A DNA stretch of 64,000 nt from Kappaphycus alvarezii (lineage: Eukaryota > Rhodophyta > Florideophyceae > Gigartinales > Solieriaceae), in NCBI GenBank assembly GCA_002205965.3, contig NADL03000650.1, forward strand, positions 602,646 through 666,645, written 5' to 3'. The notes under the pieces were generated by a model. The model made no database searches. It was not told the DNA's origin and worked only from the letters and a program-made list of their open reading frames with translations. Both the position numbers and the translations under genes were made by a program. How positions within the stretch are numbered: position 1 is the stretch's first letter; the number at the start of each line of letters is the position of its first letter. This document shows positions 1 to 11,939 of this stretch, one piece after another.

Positions 1-2280
1 CGAAAACAGCCCAAAAATAACGATTTTTAGATCTCCAAATAGCCCAAGAAGATCTTTGTCGAACCGATCGACCTCAAGCTTTTTTGGAATCCCCATACTT
101 GATGTGGAGCTTCCGCGGCTTTCTGTTCGCCCAATTTCGCAGGATCGGCGAATTTGGACGTTTCGAGATCTCCCTAGGGGTAGCCTACTTTCCTTATAAG
201 CCAATGAAGACGCTTTTTCTGGAGAGAGATGAGAGAAAAACGCAACCCGCACCCCAGAAGGCGTGTTATCTCGCCCGCGCTGCAACAGGGGAGAAGTTTG
301 ATCTTTTTCAACCGACACCCCGAGAACGGGATACTGTTGTACAGAGCCGGAGTGCAGTCGGCAGTGACCTAAGCGACGTTATCGGGAAGCACGACAAGAC
401 GGCTGCCCCGTCCGCAGTGGGAAAGTGAGAAACCCCTGTCCCATCCCGATTCCTACAAAACGCGTGTAAACTGCATCGCTCAGGCGCCGTGTTACCATGA
501 CAACCTGTCAGCAGCCGCCCTGCACATAAGCTCGTGCTTGTGCTAGTCTCTGGTTCGCTTTCCCTCTCTTTACTCAATAAAAGGGAACTGTATTACTCAA
601 TGCGCCCTTAGGCGCTAGTGAATTCATGAGGCCGTATTTTACAGAACACGTGCACTCTTTGGAACCATCTGATATGCCCTAAATTTGCACCCTCTAACAA
701 AATCTAGAAGAGGACCTATTTCGGATACAGTATCTGAATTTGCAAGATATTTTTTACAATATCTGAATTTGAGAAATTTTTTTGATTTAGATGAGTTTGG
801 CAAATTCGAGGGTTGATTTTTTACTTTATGACATGTTGGCATTAGCAGATGTCAGTACACGCCAACGTTCTGAGTGACACCACTAGTGATTCTGAGAAAT
901 CTATATAATAGCCGCTTCAATTCCCACCCCTGCTCGACACTTAGAAATTTATTTTAAATAAATATCTTCTACTTGTCCATCTCGTTCACACGATTCCCTC
1001 TAATGCATTTTATGGTACTTAGTATGATTTTTTGAGACTTTATGGTTAGCCAAAAAGTCTATATAAGTTGAGTAAACTGATTCCTCTTGGAGAGGTCAAG
1101 CAAGTTGGCAGACAACTTGAAGTCAAGTCCCAAATGGCTAGAAAGCTGAGAGTCAGCTCCAGACCCAAAAACTGTTTTCTTACGCTGAAAGCAGAGCATA
1201 GGTGGTAGATCCTGCTTCTTTCATACTATCTTGTAGCCTCTCGGTCCCCTTCTTTATTAATCTCTTCTCGTCCCCACAATCATACCTCCGTAGCACTCTT
1301 GTTGCTTTCAACGCCTCCGTCTGGAGAAAAATGGCTCTGAGGATATCATCCTTGGCAGATTTATTCCCATCACTAACTATGCAGGCCGTCGTGAAACTTC
1401 AGTACGCACAGATCTCTTCTCATAATTTGCTTAACTGACTCGGCCTATGCAAGCCAGGTTACTTACTACAGGTTGCGCCGCCATCGTTCAAAATACGAGC
1501 AGCAAATTACTTCGACAAAATGACCGAAAATGAATCCAGAGAGCTAGCAGGAGACTTCCATGAAATTTCAGTCTTTACAACGCTACAATTTCGTGGTTTG
1601 TGGGGTGCATAATAGTTAATCGATGGTTGAACTGTTGGTTGATGCTTCCGATAAACAAGCAGAAGCATCAGACCAGGGTTTATATAGAAAAAGTACTCAA
1701 CACCAGCTAAGATAAATTGTAAGCAAGCGGTATTGAATTCAGAGGTATTCTAGAAAAATCGACCATAGTGGTATCAAACTACAAGATCCTGAAGGCTCAG
1801 GTAGCAGACATCAGTGATACGGACAGCACTAAACATCATGGCAAAGTCTCATTAGTCCCATTGGCAAGGAGGCATTAAGTTGCTGATTGGTGGGGTACGA
1901 AATGTTTCTAGAACCACCCGAGATAGCCACGATGGCTCCATGTAATTGGCTTGGCACAAAGTGGTATGATCTTGTGTTTTACACTGGTGCGTGGGTCCAG
2001 TGCACAAGTTGCACTGATGTCTTCTTACAGTGTAATCCTTCGTACAGGTTACTGGAGGGATACTGTCAGGGTATTTGGGGTGATTTATGGGCATAATCGC
2101 TACATTCCCGCTCCAATGGATCAAGGACGAGAAGCTAACGCATGGAATCGGCCTTACATCAACCAGGGATATTGCTGCAAACGCCTGTACCGCTTCTAGC
2201 ACTCAAACGAAGAAGCTATGTGAGCGATGTCTACCGTTTGCAGAGACGGACTTGAAAAATACCACGAAGCCGAAACGTCA
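1..2280. other. AT-rich stretch without a recognisable gene
   Basis: No reading frame here gives a protein I recognise. Short open frames near 84-577 (both strands) overlap each other antisense and show no family motifs. TATA-like strings occur near 901 and 1,060, followed by a pyrimidine-rich tract (about 1,210-1,300), which would fit a decayed LTR, but I see no partner copy in the window. Nothing else can be supported. Confidence 0.4.
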
Positions 2281-2289
2281 CTCACCCTA

Positions 2290-3310
2290 CAGAAATCATC
2301 TTGCCACCCTGCCGACAGTCTTCCTTTAAGTATTTTCTGCTCTAACCACCCGTCGTAAAAGAAACTGACTGATGCAGTCCACGCCGCAGTATATGTAGAG
2401 CTTCCCTTGGGCAACTTCCGCACACAAGCCTTACGGCACACGCAAGCCCTATGGGTCTCAATGAACATCCAGGGAGCCAAGGAACGGGTCTACTGTCCAT
2501 TGGCCTAGAAGGATTTCCATTTAGCGTCTATCTACCGAGTATAGCGATTTGGATAGATGCAACTTGCCCGCCCGGATGAGGAAAAGGCCTTCGATGCAAT
2601 GCCAAAGGGGGATGAAGGGATAATGGCACTCCGAGCCACGCTGTTGCTATGGGTGCAAGGACTGTCTTTTATGTAAAATGGCTCTCGGCTTAGGTAGTTA
2701 CGTCTCAGACCGCAATGGAAAAACGTGATCCCAGTCTTACTGCTGAGTAAAACTGCTCCCTCCCGCTTTGAAATGCCATAAGGGGGTATGCAAGACATTT
2801 ATGGATCAGAATGGTAACCACGCGCTGTGCTGTGCCCATGGATCTACCCGTGGGTGGCGGCATGACTCGCGAACGGGGCTGTTTATCACAAACCTCTCCA
2901 AAGCCGCCCGGCACCCTGTCCTCTAGCCCCCAAATCGTGACCATGAAGTTCGCCTAGACATCAATGGGCTTGGAGATAGCGGGGAGTAACTGTCATCCAT
3001 CCCTTGACCACCGCCCGCCTCCTCTTCCTTGCACGACGCCTGCTCATGCCCGTTTACCATCCCCAACTTGAAAAGGATACTCGCTTTGCCGAACTAATCC
3101 GAGCAAAGGGTCCTGGGATCGCTTCATTGACCTTCCACTCTCCACATGGGGGGGCTCGCACCCAGCTGCTCGGGACTTCGCCAACCGGGTTGCGACTGGC
3201 ATTGTCGAACGTGCAGCTGTTACGATTGCTGAGGCGCATCAGACACTGTTCGCGCGTCAAGAGGCGACACTCGTCCAGAATAACGCCAGTTTTTGTTGGA
3301 AGGGGTTTTG
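2290..3310 (+). pseudogene. R2-type non-LTR retrotransposon remnant (RLE domain region)
   Basis: Fragment of the C-terminal half of a non-LTR retrotransposon polyprotein with a restriction-like endonuclease (RLE). Read across frames, it contains a block 'MPKGDEG' (about 2,600), then NHALCCAHGSTRGWRHDS (about 2,818-2,872), i.e. the His-Cys part of the zinc knuckle followed by the R-H-D/N endonuclease motif. The same order, with 'SKAARHPVL', occurs on the minus strand at 35,601-36,436, so the two are copies of one family in opposite orientation. The frame is broken by several stops and shifts (for example after 'SKAARHPVL' and near 2,990). It cannot encode a working protein. Assignment to RLE rests on motif order, not on a full-length match. 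Confidence 0.65.
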
Positions 3311-3663
3311 AGCGAATCTACATGCCACAGAAAGTATGCTCTAGAGAACCTCCGTTCTCATGGCGTATCAGTTGCTATGCAAATTATACCTCGTCTCCGT
3401 AAACTCTAGCTCTACCATATGTACTTGCCATTGATCCTTCACAGTAAACGATTCTATTTTCCTCTATGGGCCCTGGTGGGTTTACTATTTACTGAATACC
3501 TCCACAAGGGGCCTTTAGCGGGCCATGAGGTTGCACGGCCGCCGAATGAGCGAGGCACAGCTGAGGGAGTGTAAATACGGGGTTAAGGGGGTAGATTATA
3601 TGTTGAGCCGAAAGCCGCGGCGGGTATCCTTGTGAATTGCGGGATGTGTACAGTACTACAGTA

Positions 3664-5210
3664 CAGAGCGCGACAAAAACATAGCCCACCCCTACTTTTG
3701 GGGCATGTTTCCCTTAAAACTTCCATTTAAAAGAAAATCTGACCATTCTTATTTAATTTTGATGCTGGCTCACCCAGCCCTTAAACTGCTTTAAAGAAGG
3801 CAAGTTATTTCTTAATTTTTGTTAAAAAGGCTACCTTGGTTGCTGACAAAAAGATAGCACCTCAGTCCAGCCTACCTAGTTTAGAGCAAACAAAGATGCC
3901 TTTAGTAGTCTGTCTTCTTCCCTTCTTTTCTAAGACTTGCTTACACGGTTGGGCATACTTCTAGGCAAATTTTGAAGGTAGTCTGTCGAAATAATCTCCC
4001 ATTCCTCAAGGACGATATTTCTGAGTTCTCCAAGATCCGAAAACTGTCTGCCATTCGCGTAAACCTTCCGCGCGTGTAAGCCCCAAACGTTCTCCATCGG
4101 ATTGAGGTCTGGACTTTTAGCGGGCCATACCATAACCTTAATTTTCTTGTCTTTAAGCCACGGCTTCGTCAACTTCGCTGAGTGTATGGATGCGATATGT
4201 TTTTAAAACTGCCATATTAAACGGGTGCTTTGCGGCAGAAAAAAGGAGCAAATAGTCTTGCAACGTCTTTGTGTACATCACTGCGTTCTATTTACCCGAC
4301 ACAATAGCCAAATGTGACTTAACCGCCTCCGAAAAAGCACACACACCATCAAAGAACCCCTCCTCCATCTGCTGTTTCGATAAAACTGTTTCGTTGCCAC
4401 GTAAATCATGACAGTAGGACTGGGGACCGTCAAGACCGTTCATATTGAATTTCTTCTCGTCAGAAAAGACGACTCTTGCCCAGTCTTGAGGACGATAGGA
4501 AGCGTGCTCAATGGCCCAGTCCAAGCGTTTGGTAACCTGCTGAGATGTGAGTGGAGGATACAGCTTAACCTTATTGTAATTTCATAAAATGGGATCGGGA
4601 CAGTACGCGGAGATTGGTTTGCTTCGAAACGGTGAGTTCAAGGGACTTATGAACGTCTCCCGCCGTCATATTGGAATTCATTGCCTCCTTATGATTCAGC
4701 GTTCTGTCGCGGCCGTCAATTTTCGGGGCCTCCCTGGTAATTTCTTCTTTCCATAGCCGTCCTTGTCTTTCAGGAATGCTGCTACAACCTTTCGAGACCG
4801 CTTTAGCTTCACGGCAATCGACTTAACAGTCTATTTGGCGTCTGAGTATGCGGAAATCTCGGCACGTTTGATTTCATTCAACTGTCGGCCCTTGCCCATT
4901 GTGGGATTGCTGAAAAATTGATCCAGTCTCTCGAAGAGGGTCGCCAGGATGTCCTGCCAAAGATATGGGGCGACTGTGCCTTGTATTTTGGCGCAAACTT
5001 GGTGTTACGATCGAATGGGCTATCATTTTGTCAGCCATCGATGTAGCCTTTTTCAAAAAATATAGAAATAACAGCTTTGAGAAGGAATCCTTTCAAGGGC
5101 ATAGTCAACATCAAAAATAAATAAGACTGGTCGGTTTTTCTTTTTAAATGGAGGGTTTTTAAGGAAATATGCTCCAAAGTAGGGGTGGGCTATGTTTTTG
5201 TCGCGCACTG
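3664..5210 (-). mobile_element. Tc1/mariner-type DNA transposon, complete with inverted termini
   Basis: A 1,547-bp element. Left end: TA at 3,662-3,663, then CAGAGCGCGACAAAAACATA. Right end read on the minus strand: CAGTGCGCGACAAAAACATA, followed outside by TA at 5,211-5,212. The inverted termini match for about 35 bp with one substitution in the first ten bases. A TA target duplication and a CAG start are the hallmarks of Tc1/mariner insertion. The transposase is inside on the minus strand and is dead. The element sits next to a GTACA-rich tract that offers many TA targets. Confidence 0.9.
3930..4899 (-). pseudogene. mariner-family transposase, inactivated
   Basis: The start ATG at 4,899 gives MGKGRQLNEIKRAEI followed by an N-terminal helix-turn-helix region, then a basic GRPRK-like motif near 4,720 typical of Tc1/mariner linkers. 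Catalytic region: 'VVFSDEKKFN' (first Asp, about 4,465), then the region that should hold the second Asp reads as K-H-I-A-S-I-H in the best frame, so that Asp is lost, then 'WPAKSPDLNPMENVWG' (third acidic residue, about 4,090-4,140). There is an in-frame TAG 23 codons after the start, further stops, and at least one frameshift near 4,200. It is a DDE/D transposase of the group that cuts and pastes at TA. It is non-functional, and can serve only as a substrate if an active relative exists elsewhere. Confidence 0.88.
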
Positions 5211-5219
5211 TAATGGAGG

Positions 5220-5530
5220 TCAAAGCCGAAGCGCTGCCAATACTGAACGGTACTATACTGTACTGCACTGTACTGTACGCACTTCCCCAGGGCCCCTGGA
5301 GACCAGGGAGCAAGGGCGACCAGAGGGCACTGACCACTACTATTGATAGTATGTAGCTACCGTACAGTAGTAGCGGGCACTGGCGACCAGGGGGCCCTGG
5401 TAGTTCCAATACTGTATACAGTACAGTACAGTACTGTATGCACTACAAACATAGGGGCACTACGGTACACTACTGTACTGTACTGTATAATTGTGTGCAA
5501 CAAGTACAGTACAGTACAATGTACCTTTGA
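5220..5530. repeat. GTACA/CTGTA-rich simple-repeat tract
   Basis: Dense runs built from the 5-mer GTACA and its complement, for example at 5,249-5,280, 5,411-5,440, 5,473-5,490 and 5,503-5,521. Many are palindromic around GTAC. The same 5-mer is scattered over the whole window, with short runs near 22,993, 25,028, 25,123, 33,411 and 42,482. No coding potential. Confidence 0.75.
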
Positions 5531-5890
5531 AGGTATTACCAGTAACTACAATTTTTTCAAAATAGTGCTGGCTATCACTAACTGTAATGACAGGGCTTTC
5601 AGTGCGACAAAAAGACATGCAGTAATTTTACAGTAATTGATCCTCTTCGAATCGTTGATGTGGCTGCTTTGTGTTTGTCTTCCAAGCACGCTTTCGGGTA
5701 TTCATCAATTCAAGCAAAACTGACGATCTCCCCCGACCGGAATGATTTGCTAGTTCTCCTCAGCCACTTTTAGAAGATACTGAATGCATTAAACTTCTTC
5801 CTACTTTCAACGACTTCCTTAACAGGCCGACTCAATCCACCGAGGGGCAAGGGTATGATCATATGTGCTCCGAATCCAATCGTTTGTGAC

Positions 5891-6892
5891 ATGCCTCAAT
5901 CACAGTTGGACGGAGCTGTGGAGGCCACTGGCGTATCCCTTGCGGACATTCGTCAAGCTCGGAATCGAATTTCATCTCATATTCATCGAACTCCTGTAAT
6001 GACTTGTGTCTTGGCCGACAAATGGCTTAATGATTCCCAAGGGCTGACACGATTCCACTTCAAGGTAGAGTCTTTTCAGAAGACTGGGTCCTTTAAGTTT
6101 CGAGGTGCCTGTAACGCCCTGACTGCGCTCTCGGAAAACGGCGATATGCGCCCAGTAGTAACTCATTCATCTGGGAATCATGGGCAAGCATTAGCCAGCG
6201 CAGCGAAACTCTTGGACAGAACTGCATGGATAGTTGTACCGGAGACAGCGTCTCGTGCGAAAGTCGATGCATTAGACTCGTATGGCGCCAGGATTGTCCG
6301 TTGTAAAAGCACTTTCAAAGATCGCGCTCATGTCGCAGAGCGAGTTACATCTGATGTGGGTGGGATCCTTATACATTCATTCCTTGATAAGAGAGTTGTA
6401 TGTGGTCAGGGAACAGTGGGATTGGAGCTGCTTGAGCAAGTGCCATCGCTTGATGCCGTGATTGTGTCTATTGGTGGAGGTGGTCTGATTTCAGGAGTTT
6501 CAATCGCAATCAAATCGCAGTGCCCTCCGTTCGCATCATTGGCGCAGAACCAGAAAATGGAAATGCCGCCGCTAGGAGCATTGCTGCTGGTAAGTACTGT
6601 CCAATAGAAGGCAATGTTAACACAGTCGCAGATGGATTGAAGGCGAATGTTGGAAAGTTAGGGTGGCAAGTTGTACGGCGCTTGGTGGATGACGTGATCA
6701 GTGTCAGTGAACAAGACATTGTTGAAGCTACGAAATTTATCTGGCAGCGAATGAAATTGGTTATTGAACCTAGTGCCGGCGTCGCAGTGGCTGCGGCCAG
6801 AAGCGATCGCTTCAGGCAGTGTGGGTTTAAGAATGTTGGCGTGATACTATGGTGGAAACGTGGATGTGGAAAAACTTCCTTGGAATTCATAG
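5891..6892 (+). pseudogene. serine racemase / threonine dehydratase-like PLP enzyme, frameshifted
   Basis: Fold-type II PLP enzyme that deaminates or racemises L-serine/L-threonine. About 334 residues if read through, the usual length of eukaryotic serine racemase. Visible motifs: 'KTGSFKFRGA' with the Schiff-base lysine (about 6,080), 'SSGNHGQA' substrate loop (about 6,168), 'SIGGGGLISG' phosphate-binding glycine loop (about 6,470), and a C-terminal 'GGNVD' (6,851). The last motif is read only in a different frame. The frame changes twice: a missing base near 6,520-6,528 (a run of C) and a shift at about 6,850. The ATG at 5,891 is preferred over 5,855 because family homology begins shortly after it. 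Either a recent pseudogene or a real gene with consensus errors; no intron signal fits the breaks. Serine racemase and biosynthetic threonine deaminase cannot be separated here, but the lack of a regulatory C-terminal domain favours the racemase/short dehydratase group. Confidence 0.85.
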
Positions 6893-6999
6893 AGGTCAGG
6901 ATCAGGACTCTCATCTTTTCTATTATTGGTTCAAGTACTGAAACCCAAATTTTGTTGAAGCTACACTCTGCACTATCTGCTGGGGGCCTTGAGCCGGCT

Positions 7000-7650
7000 T
7001 TTTAGGGTAATTTCAGAGGTATTACTGCGCACCCTGTAGGATATTCCGGGCCACAACCGACCATATCTTTCAAATATTAAATCACCCCACATTTTCCCCC
7101 TCTGCACCGAGTCCGTTCCCAAGGCCTGAAAATAACGAGTGTGCTTCGATGTTCGCGGAATATCCAAGCTACCTAGCTTATATTTGATATTATGAAGAGG
7201 TGGCTGGCAGGCCATGGGGCGAATCTGGCAAGAGTTACACCTGGCAGCAGTGCAAGCATTTGGGGTCTCATTTCGTGCCGACAAATAAGGCGGTTCAGTC
7301 ACCATATCAAAGGCCGCAGTAGTCTCCGTTCGAGATTACAGACAGCAACAGGATGTCGGCGCACGAACCGGAACGCAGAGTGTTGGCGCAGTTCTCAATA
7401 ACATCTGGCGACCATTTGAAGGGAGCACTCTCGTCTTTTTGCGGGGCAGTACTCCGATGATTCGTTGTTTCTCTTGTAACGTGAGGGTTTGTGTCATGTT
7501 GCCGGTTCGGAGAGATAATGTGAAACTGACGCGTTTTCCTGCCATTAGACTCACGTTGTTGCCACTGAAAGCAGTGCAACAGAAGCACCCTTAGAGCAAA
7601 TACACATTGCCCAGAAAGGAACTGCCCCGAAACATCTGCTTTGGCAATCA
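7000..7650. other. intergenic, nothing recognised
   Basis: Open frames on both strands overlap and none carries a family motif that I can name. Confidence 0.4.
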
Positions 7651-7659
7651 CCCCCTGCA

Positions 7660-7872
7660 TTGCTTGCACGAAGCGGAAGGACGCTGCGTCACGACCGCCA
7701 GGTCATGCGATTTGGAATAGCAGCTCGACACCCAGTCGTGGGAACGCGAGAAGCGCTTCATCGCACAGACCCGACATCAGCAATTGGGCATCCGCAGCAC
7801 AACTTCTTTGACGTCACTTTCATGAACCCCTTTGCACCCTCCCGCCGGAGAGTGCGCACTTTAACCCGCTGA
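7660..7872 (+). pseudogene. R2-type retrotransposon endonuclease fragment
   Basis: A 70-codon scrap of the RLE domain: 'LRHDRQVMRFG' carries the R-H-D motif, and 'FFDVTFMNPFAPSRRR' carries the following endonuclease Asp block. The same block appears as 'DYVDVTLVNPLAPSHRR' on the minus strand near 36,800, which shows common origin. The fragment ends soon after the Asp block, and the flanks are not recognisable. Confidence 0.65.
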
Positions 7873-8730
7873 GCTCACTTAATGCAGCTCGAAACGCGAA
7901 ACTGAGGTGGGATTCCTTCATCGCGAATTCTGCCAAGCTTGTTCCATGTCCCCATCCCACCCTCAGCGGTTGGCATCCGGACGCCTATGCGCTGCTAAGC
8001 GACGTCGCACGCAATGTGCAGTAGGGACAATTGAGACATATGGAGCTTAAGGAGGTGTTCACTGTAAGGCAAAACACAGCGGCATCATGTCCAATGCTGC
8101 ATGCTTCATGTCTGGTCTCCAGCCTGTCCTCTACGGTGATCTGCGCACGCTTTTGAACTCTGAGTCTGTAAGCTTGCATCCACTACGCTTAATGCGTTAG
8201 GGAACAACTCGCGTCAGTTTAGGAAATGAACCTACAGACCAAATATTAAACAGCAAGCTTTTCCCCTCGCATACCGTGCAATCGCCACAACACCATTCGC
8301 AACGTCGTCACCAGACATGTTTTCAAGCCCGCCGGTCTTGCGTGCCAACAGGAGGTTCCTTTGCTCCTCCGTGGTACTGCCCATCGCCCTGCTGATATCC
8401 TTTTTCAACTCTGTCCCCAGTCTACGGAGCCCTCCCGACAAACCGACGACATATGACATTCGGTTCGATCCCGTTCGTCCCTGGCTCTCTGCACTATGCC
8501 GAGAGGAAGTTTGCTCGTGCTACAGAACTTGCCGACGGCGCCAAACTTCGGTCACATGGCCGCATGGTCCGTGACGCGCTCCTGTTGCCCTGCGATGTGG
8601 ATCCTGCCTCAAGTGTCTAATGGCATTTTGTCCCCTTAGCTTTTCATAAACGCGGTGCCCTGTCCACCCGTTCGCGACAAGTTGTTGAAGATCGCGCCAA
8701 ACATATCACGTTTCGGTCTGCGCCGGTTCA

Positions 8731-9514
8731 ATGATGTCAAGGGACAAATTCTGCAGGGCCTCTGCTGCGCCATCTGATCCAGTGTTGCTACCACCATTCA
8801 GCGGCACGTCTTATGCAATGTGGTCCGTCATGATGCGCCGCCACCTGGGAGTTCGCGTCTTCGACGACACCACGCCCCTGCGATGCGCAGAATGCAGTAG
8901 GCTCATGGACGACCTGGGGGACCACGCATCCGACCTTTGCAACAAAGGCCTTGCTTGGGACAACCGGCACAAGGCTGTGTACCGTCTGCTAAGCAGGGAA
9001 CTATTTTCGGCCGCGAAACTCGGCGTGCAATACGAGGTTCCACACCTCCTACCCGGACTGCACATACGCCCAGCTGACGTCCTTGTTACGAGGCCCCGGC
9101 GACGACGGACACCATTCCGCTCCCCTTTCGGTAGCGTACGACATTACGGTCATCTCCCCCTTCCAGAAGACAACTATGCACGTGGGAAGGCTGCGGGGGG
9201 TGGCCCTTGCAGCAGAAAAACGGAAGATGACTGACCTCGTAAGGAAAGTGGCAGCTGTCCCCAGAGAGGCACTCCCAGGACACTCACGACTCGGCTGGAC
9301 AATTGTACCCCTAGGGTTCGATTCACGGGGATCCCCATCTGATGCTTCATCAAGAATCATCGATGTGCACGCCGCAATTATCGGGACGCGCAGCGACAAT
9401 TACCCCGGAACGGCGAAATGCCGCCTTTCCCAAAACTTACATGTAAGTTACGCTATTTGGTCCACATGTGTCAATATAACAATGGTGTGGCGCCATGTTG
9501 GCGCACACGTGTAA
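8731..9514 (+). pseudogene. R2-type retrotransposon C-terminus (zinc knuckle + RLE)
   Basis: The clearest plus-strand RLE copy in the left half. In order: 'CAECSRLMDDLGDHASDLC' (zinc knuckle C-x2-C...H-x4-C, about 8,884-8,940), 'WDNRHKAVY' (R-H motif), 'QYEVPHLLPGLHIRPADVL' (Glu and the P-A-D endonuclease motif, about 9,028-9,084), then after a frame change near 9,090 'VAYDITVISPF' (Asp). It continues to a C-terminal 'SYAIWSTC' block near 9,455. The same order is seen on the minus strand at 28,080-28,616, a close relative. This domain nicks the target DNA in site-specific non-LTR elements. The reverse transcriptase part upstream is not readable, so the copy is 5'-truncated or decayed. Confidence 0.75.
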
Positions 9515-9819
9515 GTCGTGTAGAAGCGGTGCTGACAGTGCTTTCTGTCAGCAATCGAGAAAAAGCTGTGGCTTTAACACGCCGACTCTCCCGCCTTGCC
9601 CATCGGGAGAAAAGGGAGAAGGAAAAAGGATTTGTATAACGACATTATCGTAGTGCTAGCCGCATGATCTTCGCTCTGGGCGCCTTCTCCTCCCAATAAA
9701 GCTTCCCCCCATTTTAACTTACCCTCAACAACCACTATCGCGAATGTGCGTTGTAACTCCCTTGTGAATATTGGTAAGTTCTACGACAATCCGGATTCGG
9801 GGCTTAATAAATAGTCACT

Positions 9820-10188
9820 ATGCCGTTGTCTAGGAACCTGTTCAGGTCAAAAGCCGATCGGCTGAAAAAGAAAATTGAAACAACGTCATATACCGATGAG
9901 ACCTCGCTAGCACTACTGGATACTACACGAACAGTGTTCGCTATCTTCATGGATTCAGACACTATTACTGGGTCATCTACGGAAGGCGTCGCATTGTCTG
10001 TCACCTTACCGGATCCCCAGGATGTAAAAGATCTGGATAGCAGTATGCCTGCATCCCCAAATGAGATATTTACTGAGAGTTTCTTTAGCAGACCTCCATT
10101 TGCACTGGACACACTCTACGAGACCGTTGATCTCTTTGGTAGTGCCGATGTGCCGGAAGACTACCACAATGCTCTTAACCTCGCGTAA
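9820..10188 (+). CDS. 122-residue open frame upstream of the copia gag region, function unknown
   Basis: Uninterrupted frame from ATG at 9,820, lysine-rich near the start, then acidic and Ser/Thr-rich. No motif recognised. It lies directly upstream of the gag-like frames of the copia element and on the same strand, so it may be an element leader protein or the N-terminal part of gag. It could equally be chance, since the rest of the element is decayed. Confidence 0.3.
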   Translation: MPLSRNLFRSKADRLKKKIETTSYTDETSLALLDTTRTVFAIFMDSDTITGSSTEGVALSVTLPDPQDVKDLDSSMPASPNEIFTESFFSRPPFALDTLYETVDLFGSADVPEDYHNALNLA

Positions 10189-11939
10189 GTGGACCGCAAG
10201 AACCGTAGAATTACTCTACATATATGGTTATGCTATACTATTGAGGTTTAAACCTCCTTTTGTATCTCAATTATACAAGCCTTCAAGCGTTCAAGGGGAT
10301 CAACAAATCCAATTGTATCCGGTGTCAACACGCATGGTGAAAATCGTTTCGGTGATACCCAGGGACTGCATTTAAACATGTCAACTGTAACCCCAGGCGC
10401 AAGAAATAAAAAAGTACCGTCAATTGGTCCCCTATGGTCACTAAATATATAAAAAAACAATAACCATGCCGTATTTGCGCAAAAAGAAGCTGAAATTTAG
10501 TTCAACGCTCAAAAATGGCCGGACCAAGTAACAATATTGCTGGATATCCATCTGTGCCGACTCAGCTCCTCTCTTTACCGCAGTCAATTACGCCTTTTAA
10601 CCATCAAAAAACACAATCGCTGACCTTGATGGATAATGTTCAGTCCAGTTATGGGTTTGATGACCCTAAAAGGGCTAATTATGCGATGCAAATTGATGAG
10701 ACACTCAAAGTTCAATGGCTACATTAAGCAAGATATTAAGGAGACGATCAAGCTCTATGACATCTGCTCTCGTCAATACTCCCTTTCAGAACACCAAAAA
10801 GCGACTTCTTCATACACGCTTTGAAGGTTCTGCTCGCCGTTTCTTTATGGAAAGGACATTCCCAACGTTACGTTCCGCACTATGTGCGAAATAATGAAAA
10901 AAGAGTATAAAAGTAATTCAAGAAAACTTCAACTAAAGCCTACGCTCGAGATGATCAGGCTCCGTACGTTCATGCAACAGCATGACATTCAGGATATGAC
11001 TCAAGGCCTTGCAAAAATTATTGAAACACATCAACGAGCTTGCTCCGCAGTGCTCTGAAGGTTTCCAATCTGATGCGAGCTAGGTCGACTATCTTCGCCG
11101 TGCAGTTGCCGAGTATCAAGAGTGGTCTAAGATACCAATCTCGAATATCACCTCCCAAAATTACACGTTCAATGTTTTCGCAACGCCGTTGCACGAATCA
11201 ATACAGGACGTAAAGCAGATTTCCCAGCTGTCCAGCACTTCTTTTCCCAACATAGGCCATATACAGGACGAAGCGGGAGCGTGTGATACACATCCCATGC
11301 GCTAAGGACGCACGACAAAGAAGGTACATTGGAGAGATGGTAAGGGCTACAAGGGCACTAAAGGACCCACTCAGGGAAAAAATATACTCAGCGAAGTCCT
11401 TTCACGAGGCACGACGTCGCGGGGAGTGTGTACGTTGTAGAGAGCCATGGAGCAAGACGCATAAGTGTAAAGCTAACGCAACGCTTCTTCACACACAGAG
11501 TCGGCTCCTACAAGGCATCTCACCTATACAAATTATCGCAGATCTCATCAGTGAGCATGAAAAGGGTATGGAGCAGCCAGATGAAACCCAACCTATGAAT
11601 CGATTGACTCCAGGGCGAAGACAGCTCGCCCATTCATGTCCATATTGACTAAAGATTCAGAAGATTCAGATTCTGATAATGACTTGCTGGTTACAGCCGG
11701 ACATGCTGAGGCGGTGGACGAAAACGAATAAAGTATGTATATACATACGCTGAATGCATTGATGCAAGGCCCGGAGGATTTTCGATATGGCGACAAGAGC
11801 AGTAAATGCTGGTTCTAACCGCCGAAAAAAAACGAAACGAAAGCAAAGCCAGGAAGGTATGGCAATGGATGACATATGTGCTGCCGATCTTCAACGAGAG
11901 GTGCAAAATCTTCGATCCCAACGCATAAAAGGGTTCTGA

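Noticed and set aside
84-577. Two overlapping open frames of 114 and 89 codons
   Set aside because: They overlap antisense to each other, and have unremarkable composition and no family features.
1020-1440. Possible LTR (TATA-like string, pyrimidine-rich tract)
   Set aside because: No second copy in the window and no primer-binding site or short inverted TG..CA ends found.
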